Positions 1 to 8,874 are shown, counted from the stretch's first letter. The stretch is DNA of 64,000 nt from Maricaulis sp034659015 (GCA_034659015.1 JAYEGL010000017.1:402731-466730), one strand, 5' to 3'. The notes: generated from the sequence alone by a model not told the origin. Numbers and translations are program-made.

Positions 1-64
1 TCCTTGATCTTCATGGCGCCCTTCTAACGCCGATCGGCGCGAAGGCCATCCCCCCAAATGAAAC

Positions 65-90
65 GGCGCGGAACCCGGAGGTTCCGCGCC
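65..90 (-). terminator. Rho-independent terminator of motA
   Basis: A perfect 10-bp stem with a 6-nt loop lies 25 bp beyond the motA stop codon. On the minus strand it is followed by a T-rich stretch (gtttcattt). This ends motA transcription before the window edge, so a motB gene is not co-transcribed directly downstream here. Confidence 0.8.
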
Positions 91-115
91 AGTTGTCCTC
101 GTGCGGCTTTGTAGA

Positions 116-988
116 TCAGCCGACTTCTGAGGGAATCTGGTCCAGGGCGGTTTCCAGCTCGGTGAAGCTGGGCTGGATCTTGGACGGCACGCCGCCACGT
201 CCGATCTCCACGGAGATCTGCGCCGCATTGCCGTGCAGATGCGCCACCAGTACATCCTGGATGATCTTGTAGAACTGGTGTTCCTCGTCATAGACGGACT
301 GCATGTAGGCCGCGAAAGGACCGACAAAACCATAGGCGAGGAAAACGCCGAGGAAGGTACCGACCAGGGCACCGCCGATATAGCCGCCCAGAATGGCCGG
401 CGGGCTCTCGATCGCGCCCATCGTCTTGATCACGCCCAGCACCGCGGCCACGATGCCCAGAGCCGGCAGGCCGTCGGCCATGGTCTGCAGGGCATGGGCC
501 GGGTCGGCAGCTTCGTGATGGTGCTTTTCCAGCTGCTTTTCCATCGCGTCCTCGACCTGGTGGGGATCCTCCAGGTTCATCGTCATCATGCGCAGCGTGT
601 CGCAGATGAAGTCGACGGCGAAATGGTCCTTCATGATCCGCGGGTAGCGGGTGAAGATGGCGCTCTCCGTGGGGTTCTCGATATGACTTTCGAGCGCGAT
701 AACCCCTTTTGTCTTCATTGTTTTTGTTAGCAGGAACAAGAGTGAGAGCAAGTCGGTATAGTCCGATCCCTTCCATTTCGGCCCGGTGAAGATCTTGGCG
801 AAATCGCCCAGCGTCTTCATGACCGTCTTCGGCTTGTTGCCGATCAGGAAGGAGCCCACGGCCGCCCCGCCGATCATCATCAGCTCGAAGGGCATGGCTT
901 TGAGGATGACGTCGAAATGGCCGCCGGCCAGCGAGAAGCCGCCGAACACCATCACGAACACGACAATGATGCCGATAATCTGGAACAT
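116..988 (-). CDS. motA: Flagellar motor stator protein MotA
   Basis: MotA forms the proton-conducting stator of the flagellar motor with MotB in the inner membrane. The 290-residue protein has the usual length and four membrane segments (about 1-20, 33-50, 174-194 and 200-228). The conserved cytoplasmic segment around residues 90-116 (MKTKG, ENP, FTRYP) carries the charged residues that contact FliG in the family. The channel prolines are present in PALGIV (P175) and FVGP (P224). It is a single-gene unit ended by a hairpin terminator; no motB is visible, as in Caulobacter, where motA and motB are separate. It is divergent from an MFS gene, with a dyad in the shared upstream region. Confidence 0.96.
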   Translation of the reverse strand: MFQIIGIIVVFVMVFGGFSLAGGHFDVILKAMPFELMMIGGAAVGSFLIGNKPKTVMKTLGDFAKIFTGPKWKGSDYTDLLSLLFLLTKTMKTKGVIALESHIENPTESAIFTRYPRIMKDHFAVDFICDTLRMMTMNLEDPHQVEDAMEKQLEKHHHEAADPAHALQTMADGLPALGIVAAVLGVIKTMGAIESPPAILGGYIGGALVGTFLGVFLAYGFVGPFAAYMQSVYDEEHQFYKIIQDVLVAHLHGNAAQISVEIGRGGVPSKIQPSFTELETALDQIPSEVG

Positions 989-1046
989 TTTGTACCGTCC
1001 ACCGCTCTTCTAGGGCCGTTTCTCGACCCGCTTGACCGGCACTATG

Positions 1047-1072
1047 ACCGGACAAGCTTAATGTCCGGTTGA
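1047..1072. promoter_or_regulatory. Dyad and CtrA-like half sites between motA and MFS gene
   Basis: An 8-bp perfect inverted repeat (accggaca / tgtccggt, 7-nt spacer) sits about 60 bp upstream of motA and upstream of the divergent MFS gene. It overlaps TTAA-N7-TTGA (1058-1072), one mismatch from the TTAA-N7-TTAA core bound by CtrA in Caulobacter. Control of motility genes by CtrA is established in the group; binding here is inference. Confidence 0.35.
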
Positions 1073-1186
1073 ACGCGCGTTATGCGGGCGTTTACAGATC
1101 CCCGCCCGGTCCCGCCTCCGAAACGGACAGCCGGGCATGCCTGCCCGGGCAAAAACGCATTGGACGGTTTTAAATCAGGCGTCTAC

Positions 1187-2470
1187 ATGACGGTGATGAT
1201 CCCGTCCCAGCAAGCGTCCACCCCCACGAGTCCCGGCGAACGCCGCCAGGCCTTCCGCCTGCTCTTCCTGTGTCTCATGGCCACGGGCATCGGCAACAAC
1301 ATGCTGTTCGCGATCCTGCCGCCGCTGGCGCGCGGGCTGGCGGTGCCGGAATACTGGGTCGGCGCGATCTATACCCTCTCCGCCGTGCTCTTCATGACGA
1401 TGACGCCGGTCTGGGGCGCCCTGTCCGACCGGCGCGGGCGCAAACCCTTCATCGTCTTCGGCCTGTCCGCCTTCGCCTGTTCCACCCTGATCTTCGCAGG
1501 CGCGGCCTGGGCGGGCGAGAGCGGCTGGATCCCGCCGCTCGGCGCGATTTTCGCCATGGCGCTGGCGCGCACCCTGTTCGGCTCGCTCGGCTCGGCGACC
1601 AATCCGTCGGCCCAGGCCTATGTCGCCGACCGGACCAGCCCGTCCGAGCGGACCGAGGCGCTGGCCGGGCTGACGGCCGCCTTCGGACTGGGTGCGGTGA
1701 TCGGCCCCACCCTCGCCGCCACGCTGGTCGAACTGGTCGGCGTGCCGATCTTCATGGTGATCATTTCCGCCATCGTCGCCTCGGGCGCGCTGGGCGTGTG
1801 GTTCCGCCTGCCGGAACAATCGCCGCCGAAACAGCAGAACCGGCCGATCAACCCGTTCGCGCAATTCGCTTTCGGGGCCGATCCGCGCATCCTGCCTTTC
1901 GTGGCCTATGGCTGCGTCGCCTGGATCGTGCAGTCGCTGAGCCTGTCCACCCTGGCCTTCTTCGTGATGGACTCGCTGGGTCTGGACGAAAGCGCCGGCC
2001 TGCAGATGTCGTCCATCGCCCTGGCCGCCGGAGCCGGCGCGCTGATCGTGGCGCAGCTGATCGTGATCCCGGCCCTGCACGCCAGCCCGCGCATCCTGAT
2101 GTCGCTCGGCGCCGCCATCACCATGGCCGGCTTCGCCCTGATGATCGTCGCGCCGAACTATGCCGGCATCGTCACCGCCTACATCCTGATCAGCTTCGCC
2201 TTCGGCCTGGCCCGGTCCGGTTTCGTCGGCGGCGCCTCGATCGCGGTGAAGCCGGAAGAGCAGGGACGCGTGGCCGGCATCACCACGGCCAGCGCCGGCG
2301 TCGGCTTCATCATCGGGCCGGTCGGCGGATTGTTCATGTACAACCAGCTCGGCCACCTCGTGCCTTACTATGTCGCCTTCGTGCTCGCCGCAGTGACGCT
2401 CGCTCTGGCCTGGCTGCACCCGGGCATCAAGCGCGTGGCGAACATCGTCGAGGTCAAGCCGGAGCCGTAG
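1187..2470 (+). CDS. MFS drug/metabolite exporter (TetA-like)
   Basis: A 12-helix major facilitator superfamily transporter, about 427 residues from the chosen start. The loop between helices 2 and 3 carries the classic motif A (GALSDRRGRKPF) of proton-driven exporters, and a GPTLAATL segment resembles antiporter motif C. The class is drug:H+ antiporter (TetA/multidrug type); the substrate cannot be read from sequence. An in-frame ATG at 1082 adds 35 polar residues with no membrane character, so 1187, just before the cytoplasmic N-terminus and first helix, is preferred. It is a single gene divergent from motA; its stop lies 3 bp from the convergent transglycosylase stop. Confidence 0.85.
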   Translation: MTVMIPSQQASTPTSPGERRQAFRLLFLCLMATGIGNNMLFAILPPLARGLAVPEYWVGAIYTLSAVLFMTMTPVWGALSDRRGRKPFIVFGLSAFACSTLIFAGAAWAGESGWIPPLGAIFAMALARTLFGSLGSATNPSAQAYVADRTSPSERTEALAGLTAAFGLGAVIGPTLAATLVELVGVPIFMVIISAIVASGALGVWFRLPEQSPPKQQNRPINPFAQFAFGADPRILPFVAYGCVAWIVQSLSLSTLAFFVMDSLGLDESAGLQMSSIALAAGAGALIVAQLIVIPALHASPRILMSLGAAITMAGFALMIVAPNYAGIVTAYILISFAFGLARSGFVGGASIAVKPEEQGRVAGITTASAGVGFIIGPVGGLFMYNQLGHLVPYYVAFVLAAVTLALAWLHPGIKRVANIVEVKPEP

Positions 2471-2473
2471 AGG

Positions 2474-3685
2474 CTAGCGCGTCGCCTGCGCCGCCAGCAC
2501 CGCGTTGTACATCGCTTCCCCGACATAGCCGTCAGCCTCGATCCCCTGCATGCGCTGGAAGTTGCGCAGGGCGCGGCGGGTATTCGGTCCGGCCAGGCCG
2601 TCCGGCGTGCCGGCGTCGAAACCGAGCGCGTTGAGCGCCGCCTGCAGTTCGCGTGTCTGGCTGCGGGTGATGGGCGGATTGCTTTCCGGCCAGGGCCCTT
2701 CGAGCGGCTCGGCACCGGCGATCCGGTCGGCCAGATGGGCGACGCCGATCGCATAACTGGTGGAGTTGTTGTAGCGCTTGATGACGCGGAAATTGGGGAA
2801 GGTCAGGAAGCCGGGTCCGGCCGCGCCGGCCGGCAGTTCCAGCCGCGCCGCCTGCATCAGCAGGTCGGCCCCCCATTCGCCGCGCGCCGGCGTCACGCCC
2901 ATCATCGCCCATTCCGAGACCAGGCGCGACCGGGCGGGCTCCCAGTCGTAAAAATCGAAGTCCCCGGGCAGGTCGACTTCGACAAAGGCCGGCTCGCCCG
3001 GCCGCCAGCCGGCGCGGCTGAGCAGATTGGCGGCCGAGGCCAGCGCGTCGCCCTCATGCGTCCAGATATTCCGGCGGCCGTCGCCGTCCCAGTCATGGGC
3101 GCGTTCCAGATAGGTGGACGGGATGAACTGCATCTGGCCCATCGCCCCGGCCCAGGAGCCGGTGAGCTGGTCGCGGCTGGCATACCCGTTGTCGATCATG
3201 TGACCGACGGCGATCAGCTCGCCCTCGGCCCAGGCGCGGCGGCGGCCTTCCCAGGCCAGCGTCGCCAGCGAGCGCACGATATCGTTGTTGCCGGTGATCT
3301 CGCCATAGGAGCTCTCCAGCCCCCAGATCGCAATCAGGATTTCCGGCCGCACCTCGAACTGCGCAGCGACGGCATCGACGGTCTCGCGATGCGCGTCATA
3401 GGTGGCGCGGCCGTTGCGGATGCGCAGATCCGAGGCAGCGATATCCAGATAGGACCAGAGCGGGCGGACGAATTCCGGCTGGGAGCGGTCGCGTTCGATG
3501 ATCGCCATGTCCGGCTCGAGCCCGTCCAGCATGGACGACACGGTCTCCGGCGTGGCGCCGGACGCTTCGAGCCGGTCGCGGAAACCGGCCAGCCAGTCGT
3601 CAAACGTCTCGCCGTCGGGCTGGGCCAGCGCCGTGGCGGTAAAGGCGGAAACAAGGGCCAGACCGGCCAGAAGGGTGCGGATCAT
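2474..3685 (-). CDS. Lytic murein transglycosylase, MltB family, with PG-binding domain
   Basis: A periplasmic enzyme that cleaves peptidoglycan glycan strands with formation of 1,6-anhydromuramic ends. Residues 1-21 are a signal peptide ending ALAQ without a lipobox, so it is soluble rather than a lipoprotein like E. coli MltB. The SLT_2/MltB domain (about 25-320) has the catalytic glutamate in GLESSYGE and the family segments GSWAGAMGQMQFIPS and DGDGRRNIW. A PG_binding_1 domain occupies about 335-400 (LQAALNALGFD...AGPNTRRALRNFQ). Its ATG overlaps the TGA of the upstream DUF1194 gene (ATGA), making it the last gene of a three-gene operon. Confidence 0.93.
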   Translation of the reverse strand: MIRTLLAGLALVSAFTATALAQPDGETFDDWLAGFRDRLEASGATPETVSSMLDGLEPDMAIIERDRSQPEFVRPLWSYLDIAASDLRIRNGRATYDAHRETVDAVAAQFEVRPEILIAIWGLESSYGEITGNNDIVRSLATLAWEGRRRAWAEGELIAVGHMIDNGYASRDQLTGSWAGAMGQMQFIPSTYLERAHDWDGDGRRNIWTHEGDALASAANLLSRAGWRPGEPAFVEVDLPGDFDFYDWEPARSRLVSEWAMMGVTPARGEWGADLLMQAARLELPAGAAGPGFLTFPNFRVIKRYNNSTSYAIGVAHLADRIAGAEPLEGPWPESNPPITRSQTRELQAALNALGFDAGTPDGLAGPNTRRALRNFQRMQGIEADGYVGEAMYNAVLAAQATR

Positions 3686-4455
3686 CCATTCCTCGTGAAG
3701 CGCAGCGGATCGAGATTGGCGATCTCGATGATAAGCTTCCGTGTCAGCGCGTCCACGAAATCATGATGTTCGTCTGTCGGCGAAATGAAGGCGCCGGGCC
3801 CGGCGATGACCTCGCGTTCGAAATAGGCCGCCACATCGATCGACACGGAGGGCCGGAAAGGGTGCTGGCTGGCATTGTCAATCGGCAGACCGTTGATCGT
3901 CACCATGTCATCGACGGCGCGCTCACGGGCCGCGGCCAGGCTGGGTCCGGCATTCTGCGGACCGTCGCCGGACAGGTCGACCACGCGGCGGACGCCTTCA
4001 TAGGCATTGCCGGCGATCAGGCTGACGGAATTGTCGATCGCCGCGCCGATCGCCGTGCGCCGGCCGGAGACGAAGGGCGCCGTGGCCAGCGTGGCGGCAA
4101 AGGCGCGGGCATCGGCCTCCGTCTCGATCACCGTCCAGGGCGCGACGACGCGCTGGAAGTCGGCATCGGCCCATTCCAGATACATCACGGCGATCCGGCC
4201 ATAACCACCCGACTGGATGGCGGCAATCACCTCGGGGTCGGCCAGGGCGGCGACATGGCCCTCGCGCTGACGGCGCGCCTCGGCCTCGTCGATCGAGGAG
4301 GACACATCCACGGCCAGGACCAGTTCCAGATCGACGCGCTCGCGCCCGTCCTCGGTGTACTGCACCTCACGGGCACGATCGTCCGGCGCGCGCTCGACCG
4401 CACTCAGGCCGATGGCGGTCAGAACAAGCGCACACACATACAAGCCGGCTCTCAC
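3682..4455 (-). CDS. DUF1194 VWA-domain protein, second copy
   Basis: A 257-residue exported protein of the DUF1194 family, which is a von Willebrand A-like fold of unknown function. Residues 1-20 form a hydrophobic export signal. A MIDAS-type metal site is visible as AVDVSSSID (DxSxS) near residue 50, and DLSGDGPQNAG matches the family's second acidic motif. It starts with GTG, whose GTGA overlaps the stop of the upstream paralogue, and it ends overlapping the lytic transglycosylase start. It is clearly a tandem duplicate of the neighbouring gene. Translational coupling suggests the three products act together in the envelope; that is inference. Confidence 0.88.
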   Translation of the reverse strand: MRAGLYVCALVLTAIGLSAVERAPDDRAREVQYTEDGRERVDLELVLAVDVSSSIDEAEARRQREGHVAALADPEVIAAIQSGGYGRIAVMYLEWADADFQRVVAPWTVIETEADARAFAATLATAPFVSGRRTAIGAAIDNSVSLIAGNAYEGVRRVVDLSGDGPQNAGPSLAAARERAVDDMVTINGLPIDNASQHPFRPSVSIDVAAYFEREVIAGPGAFISPTDEHHDFVDALTRKLIIEIANLDPLRFTRNG

Positions 4456-5246
4456 GGCGCCAGCCCCGTCTCCGGCAGGCCGGCCTCGGCCGGTCCCTCG
4501 CGCCGCAGCTCTTCCGGCGACGGCAGGGCGCCGGCGATCTCGATCACCAGCTTGCGCAGGATCGCCTCGCGGAATTCCGCCTCGGTGCGCGCGGGCAGCA
4601 CGAAGGCGCCGGGACCGGTGATGACGTTATCCTGGAAATAGCCGTCCAGATTCATCTCCACCGGACGCACCCAGCGCCCGCGATCCTGCGAGATCACGGG
4701 CAGGCCGTTGATGACGATATCGGCGGCGTCGGCCTGGGCGCGGGCGCGCTCCAGCGGCAGCCCCTGATTCTGCGGCCCGTCGCCGGATATGTCGATGATG
4801 CGCCGGGGCGCGGACAGCGCGTTCTGCTCGATGCGCTGCACACTGTCGGCGATGGCCGCACCGATCGCCGTGTAGTGGCCGCGCTCCAGAGGCGCCGCGG
4901 CGACACGCGCGGCGAAATCGAGCGCGTCGGCTTCGCTGGCGATCACGGTCCAGTCGGCGGCGGCGCGCTGAAAGCCGCTGTCGGCCCATTCCACATAGGT
5001 CACGGCGATCCGCCCCAGCGGTCCGCCCTGGATCGAACGGATCACGTCTTCGGACGCCAGCGCAGCGACATAGCCCTCGCGCTGGCGGCGGGCTTCTTCC
5101 TCGTCCACGGAATAGGAAATGTCGACGGCGAGCACGAGCTCGACATCGACGTCGTAGTCATAACCGAAATCGTCGTACTGGGCGCTCGCACCAGTCGCGA
5201 AAAGGGCCGCTGTCGCGGCCGCACAGATAAACCCCAGACCTTTCAT
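4452..5246 (-). CDS. DUF1194 VWA-domain protein, first copy
   Basis: First gene of the DUF1194-DUF1194-MltB operon; 264 residues with a signal peptide (cleavage near GASAQ). The VWA-like domain begins VELVLAVDISYSVDEEE, giving the DxSxS metal site, and includes DISGDGPQNQG. The C-terminal roughly 20 residues are rich in P, E and G and probably unstructured. DUF1194 proteins are common in alphaproteobacteria but have no assigned function. The two copies keep the same motif order and about half their residues, so they may form a heteromeric pair rather than be redundant. No promoter was identified with certainty in the short gap to 5305. Confidence 0.88.
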   Translation of the reverse strand: MKGLGFICAAATAALFATGASAQYDDFGYDYDVDVELVLAVDISYSVDEEEARRQREGYVAALASEDVIRSIQGGPLGRIAVTYVEWADSGFQRAAADWTVIASEADALDFAARVAAAPLERGHYTAIGAAIADSVQRIEQNALSAPRRIIDISGDGPQNQGLPLERARAQADAADIVINGLPVISQDRGRWVRPVEMNLDGYFQDNVITGPGAFVLPARTEAEFREAILRKLVIEIAGALPSPEELRREGPAEAGLPETGLAP

Positions 5247-5304
5247 GGGCGCACACTAGGAAGCGCCGCACGGCCGGGCAACTTTCGAAGCTGTTAGATT
5301 GCCG

Positions 5305-6474
5305 TCACGCCCAGACCCTGTCGTAGAGCGCAACAATCTCGTCGGCCGTGGGCACGCGCGGATTGTTGCCCGGCGAGCCGGAGGCCAGCGCCTGTTCCGC
5401 CATCAGGGGGCGCGACTGCTGCCAGCGTTCCGGCGCGATCCCGAACGCGGCCGGCGTCGGCACGGCGAGCTCCGCATTGAGGGCCCGCAATTCATCGAGC
5501 AGGGCCGCATTGGCATGCGCATCGTCCGCCCCGTCCGCTGCCGCGCCGATAGCCCGCGCACAATCGGCATAGCGCGCTTCGGCCGCCGGGATGGACCAGG
5601 CCGTGACCTCGGGCAGGAGCATGGCATTCGACAGGCCATGCGGCACGTGGAAGAGCGCTCCGATCGGCCGGCTCATCCCGTGCACCAGCGCCACGGATGC
5701 GTTGGAGAATGCGATACCTGCCAGCGTCGAGCCCAGCAGCATGGCTGCGCGGGCGTCGCGGTCCTGCGGATCGTGACAGGCGCGGCGCAGGCTGGGGCCG
5801 ATCAGGCGCATGGCGGCCAGCGCCTGCTGGTCGGTGAACGCGCTGGCCTTGCGGCTGACATAGGCCTCGATGGCATGGGTGAGGGCATCGATACCGGTAT
5901 CGGCCGTCACCCGGAGCGGCAGCGACAGGGTCAGTTCCGGATCGATGACGGCCGCAACGGGCATGAAGCCCAGCCCCATGCACAGCATCTTCTCGTCCGT
6001 GTCCGGATCGGTGATCACCGTCACGCGCGTGGCTTCGGACCCCGTTCCCGCGGTTGTCGGGACAGCGACGACCGGGAGCGCCGGCTCGTCGACGATGCGC
6101 GGCACCTTGTAGTCTCGCATCCGTCCGCCATGCGCCGCCAGAACGGCCATCGCCTTGGCGCTGTCGATGACGCTGCCCCCGCCCAGCGCGACCAGCCCGT
6201 CGAAAGCCCGCCCGGACCGCCCGGCCAGCAGCACGTCGCGCCCGTCCAGGATGGTCGTCTCGGTGGGCTCCGGCTCGGTCGCATCGAACACGCCGGCCTC
6301 GATTCCGGCCTCGCGCAGCAGCCTCGCGGCGCGGTCGGCCTGACCGAGCGCCGCCATGGTCCGATCGGTGACCAGCAGCGGATGAGACACGCCCGCACGC
6401 GCCAGAACGCTTGCCAGGGTGCCGAGCGACCCGAAACCGGTCTCCATGATGCGCGGCAGGACAATGGTGGACAT
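5305..6474 (-). CDS. Iron-containing alcohol dehydrogenase
   Basis: A 389-residue member of the group III, Fe-dependent NAD(P) alcohol dehydrogenase family. The N-terminal half has a dinucleotide-binding GGGSVID with the preceding FDGLVALG; the C-terminal half carries the metal-ligand segments DALTHAIEAYVS and ALVHGMSRPIGALFHVPHG. The start is set by a strong ribosome site (aggggagg) about 7 nt upstream; longer in-frame starts only add low-complexity Arg/Pro sequence. It is monocistronic. The aldehyde or alcohol substrate is unknown; possible roles include 4-hydroxybutyrate or general alcohol oxidation. Confidence 0.92.
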   Translation of the reverse strand: MSTIVLPRIMETGFGSLGTLASVLARAGVSHPLLVTDRTMAALGQADRAARLLREAGIEAGVFDATEPEPTETTILDGRDVLLAGRSGRAFDGLVALGGGSVIDSAKAMAVLAAHGGRMRDYKVPRIVDEPALPVVAVPTTAGTGSEATRVTVITDPDTDEKMLCMGLGFMPVAAVIDPELTLSLPLRVTADTGIDALTHAIEAYVSRKASAFTDQQALAAMRLIGPSLRRACHDPQDRDARAAMLLGSTLAGIAFSNASVALVHGMSRPIGALFHVPHGLSNAMLLPEVTAWSIPAAEARYADCARAIGAAADGADDAHANAALLDELRALNAELAVPTPAAFGIAPERWQQSRPLMAEQALASGSPGNNPRVPTADEIVALYDRVWA

Positions 6475-6655
6475 CGGACAGCCTCCCCTTCTGCCGCCAT
6501 GCACGCCGATTGCCCGCAGCGGGTCAAGCCGCCAGCGGCCGGCCGGCCGGTTTCGAGTCGCAAGGCGCGCCGGGCTCGTATAGGTTAACGGTCGGATGGA
6601 TTGAGGCATTCCGGCCCGGGGGAGACGGGGCGGACGGCCTGAGAAGGGGGATGAC

Positions 6656-7702
6656 ATGTTCAGCGTACTGACCGGGCTGGGAATTGCCGGATGGACCGGT
6701 ATCGGCTTGATCGGAGGCCTGCTCGCGGGGCTCGCCGTCTGGCAGAACCGGCGCCACGAGGCACTCCAGGAGGATGAGGCGACGACGAAGCCAGACCGGG
6801 CGGAGACGGCCAGCCCGCCGCTCAGAACCCTGCCGCGCCCCGGCGCTGCGCGCCCGCGGCCGGCCGGCAATCCGCCGGCGCCGCAACCGGTCCCGGCCAT
6901 GCAGCGCGGCTCGAGTGACGGCCGCTCCGGAGATGGCGAGCTTTCGCCCCAGGAGGCCTACCGCGCGATGATCGACAAGCGGGTGAAGGATTTCGCCCGG
7001 GCGCGCGGCAGCGTGGTCCTGAAGATCGTCCATCACGAGATGGACGAATACATCGACACGGATACGGCGATCGAGGCGATCGACCTGATCCGGCAGGCGC
7101 CGGACAATGCGCCCATCGATATCGTGCTGCACACACCGGGCGGCATCGCCTCGGCGACCCAGCAGATCCTGCATGCGCTGAAACACCATCCCGGCCGCAA
7201 GACCGCCTTCGTGCCCTATCGCGCCAAGTCCGCCGGCACGATGATCGCCCTGGCCTGCGACGAGATCGTCATGGGCACCAGCGCCGTGCTCGGTCCGATC
7301 GACCCGCAATACGCCTGGATGCCTGCGCCGATCCTGGCCGCGCTGACCGACCACAAGTCGGCCGACCGGGTGAGCGACGAGATGCTGATCCTCTCCAAGA
7401 TGGCCCAACAGGCCGTCGACGAGGCGCGCCGCTTCTCCTGCGACTATATCAACGATGCGCACAAGCAGGACGGCACCTGCGCCCTGACCAACGACCTGAT
7501 CGGCGGCGGGCGCAATCACGACTATCCGATCCTGCCCCAGGAGGCCGCCGAGTTCGGGTTGAACATCTCGACCGCCATGCCCGAGGCCGGCTACGGCATC
7601 TGCCAGCCGCCGCCCAAGGACGATCCGGTGCTGATCGTGTCCATGTTCAACAGCCAGAACGAGCAGGACGGCGCCCCGCCCGCCGATCCCGTTTTCCGCT
7701 GA
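6656..7702 (+). CDS. SDH/ClpP-fold membrane serine protease
   Basis: A 348-residue protein with one N-terminal membrane anchor (about 5-28), a Pro/Arg-rich linker to about residue 95, and a ClpP/crotonase-fold domain of the serine dehydrogenase proteinase (SDH, Pfam SDH_protease) type, related to SppA. The oxyanion segment LHTPGGIASAT and the nucleophile region KSAGTMIALACDEIVMG fit the family; the serine of KSAGT is the likely nucleophile. DPQYAWMP follows. The fold assignment is firm, the substrate unknown. The start has a good GGGGGA ribosome site. It is a single gene divergent from the alcohol dehydrogenase. Confidence 0.85.
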   Translation: MFSVLTGLGIAGWTGIGLIGGLLAGLAVWQNRRHEALQEDEATTKPDRAETASPPLRTLPRPGAARPRPAGNPPAPQPVPAMQRGSSDGRSGDGELSPQEAYRAMIDKRVKDFARARGSVVLKIVHHEMDEYIDTDTAIEAIDLIRQAPDNAPIDIVLHTPGGIASATQQILHALKHHPGRKTAFVPYRAKSAGTMIALACDEIVMGTSAVLGPIDPQYAWMPAPILAALTDHKSADRVSDEMLILSKMAQQAVDEARRFSCDYINDAHKQDGTCALTNDLIGGGRNHDYPILPQEAAEFGLNISTAMPEAGYGICQPPPKDDPVLIVSMFNSQNEQDGAPPADPVFR

Positions 7703-7739
7703 GCCGCGCATGCGGCGCACATCCGGCGCACACACCATG

Positions 7740-7768
7740 TTGACAGGCCGTCTCCGGTCCCGTATCCA
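7740..7768 (+). promoter_or_regulatory. Sigma-70-type promoter of rpmJ
   Basis: TTGACA (7740-7745), a 17-nt spacer and TATCCA (7763-7768) lie about 40 bp upstream of the rpmJ start. The -35 box is perfect and the -10 matches four of six positions. It sits between the protease stop and rpmJ, so L36 has its own transcript. Confidence 0.6.
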
Positions 7769-7810
7769 CCGCGCTCCTTGAAACACGCTCAATAACGTGA
7801 AGGCCGAACG

Positions 7811-7936
7811 ATGAAAGTCCGCAGCTCGATCAAATCGCTGAAGAACCGCCACCGCGATTGCCAGGTCGTGAAGCGCCGTGGCCGCGTTTACGTGATCAAC
7901 AAGACCGATCCGCGCTTCAAGGCGCGCGCCGGCTAG
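7811..7936 (+). CDS. rpmJ: 50S ribosomal protein L36, zinc-free form
   Basis: A 41-residue basic protein beginning MKVRSSIKSLKNRHRDCQ and ending NKTDPRFKARAG, the alphaproteobacterial form of ribosomal protein L36, a component of the large subunit near the base of the L7/L12 stalk. It has a single cysteine, so it lacks the CxxC...CxxxxH zinc site of the C+ form. It is too short for ordinary gene-length cut-offs but is unmistakable. It has its own promoter upstream and a GC-rich palindrome just after the stop. Confidence 0.97.
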   Translation: MKVRSSIKSLKNRHRDCQVVKRRGRVYVINKTDPRFKARAG

Positions 7937-7949
7937 CCGGCTGCTGCGC

Positions 7950-7967
7950 GGCCCGCGATCGCGGGCC
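7950..7967. terminator. GC hairpin after rpmJ
   Basis: An 18-nt perfect palindrome (ggcccgcga/tcgcgggcc) begins 13 bp after the rpmJ stop. It has no T tract, so it is a weak or factor-assisted terminator, or an mRNA-stabilising end. Confidence 0.45.
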
Positions 7968-8046
7968 TCCTCAAGCGCATCGCAAGACGCCTGTCGCATC
8001 GCCCGTGCACCATGGTGCGCGGGTTTTGCGTTATGGAGACACCAGC

Positions 8047-8652
8047 ATGACGACCCGTGCCGTCCTGTGGGATCTGGGCAATGTCCTTCTCGACTGGTCC
8101 CCGCGCCGCTTCTACGAAAAGCTTTTCCGCACTGCCGAGGAAGTCGACCACTTCCTGGGCGAGGTGTGCACCATGGACTGGCATGCCGCCCATGACCGCG
8201 GCGTGCCGATGGCCGAGAACCGCGCGCACCTGATCGAGCGCTACCCGCACTACGAGGATGCCATACGTGCCTGGGAGACCGGGCTGGAAGGCATGCTCGA
8301 CGGTACGGTGCCGGGCACGGCAGAGACGATGGATGCGCTGGCCGGCCGGAATGTGCCGCAGTACGCCCTCACCAACCTGCCGGCAGAATGGGTGGAACCG
8401 GTCAACACGCTCTACCCCCAGATGGGCCACATGAAGGACGTCGTCGTCTCGGCCCATGAAGGCGTCATCAAGCCCGATCGAAAGATCTACGAGATTACCG
8501 CCGCCCGCCTGCCCTTCGCACCGGACGAGGTGGTCTTCTTCGACGACCGCGAGGCCAATGTCGCCGCCGCCCGCGATTTCGGCTTCGACGCCGAGGTCTT
8601 CGAGGGCGAAGCGCCGCTGAAGGCGGCGCTGGAACGGCGCGGACTGCTCTAG
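8047..8652 (+). CDS. HAD-superfamily hydrolase (YihX/haloacid dehalogenase-like)
   Basis: A 201-residue class IA HAD phosphatase. Motif I is WDLGNVLLDW with the nucleophilic aspartate; motif II is the threonine in YALTNLP; motif III is the lysine in GVIKPD; motif IV is FFDDREANVAAA. The DLGNV form and the size match the YihX/PF13419 group, which dephosphorylate small sugar phosphates such as glucose-1-phosphate. The start follows a GGAGA ribosome site; longer in-frame starts run through rpmJ and are not credible. A long hairpin follows the stop. Confidence 0.88.
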   Translation: MTTRAVLWDLGNVLLDWSPRRFYEKLFRTAEEVDHFLGEVCTMDWHAAHDRGVPMAENRAHLIERYPHYEDAIRAWETGLEGMLDGTVPGTAETMDALAGRNVPQYALTNLPAEWVEPVNTLYPQMGHMKDVVVSAHEGVIKPDRKIYEITAARLPFAPDEVVFFDDREANVAAARDFGFDAEVFEGEAPLKAALERRGLL

Positions 8653-8656
8653 AAAC

Positions 8657-8694
8657 GGGGACAGACACGTAAGCAGGCTTACGTGTTTGTCCCC
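8657..8694. repeat. GGGGACAGACACGTAAGC palindrome
   Basis: An 18-bp stem with one G-T mismatch and a 2-nt loop starts 4 bp after the HAD gene. It is a composite of a GGGGACAGACAC end and its complement, the look of REP-type palindromes mobilised by RAYT (Y1) transposases, and it resembles the GGGAC...GTCCC palindromes at 53061-53246. It can also act as a transcript end. The rest of the 220-bp gap to 8875 shows nothing I can name. Confidence 0.6.
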
Positions 8695-8874
8695 GCCCCG
8701 CCGTCCCCGCCCCGCGCCGCAGTGCCGCACCAAATGCTGCATCTGCGCACTATTCACTGCGCCGCCTTTCGCCTTTAATACGTACCCAGTCATCGAAAGC
8801 GGGAAGTCCGGCGCAAGACCGGATACGGCTTTCGTCGTGAAACTGCGGTCGACAAGGGCGCGAGGAGACACTCA

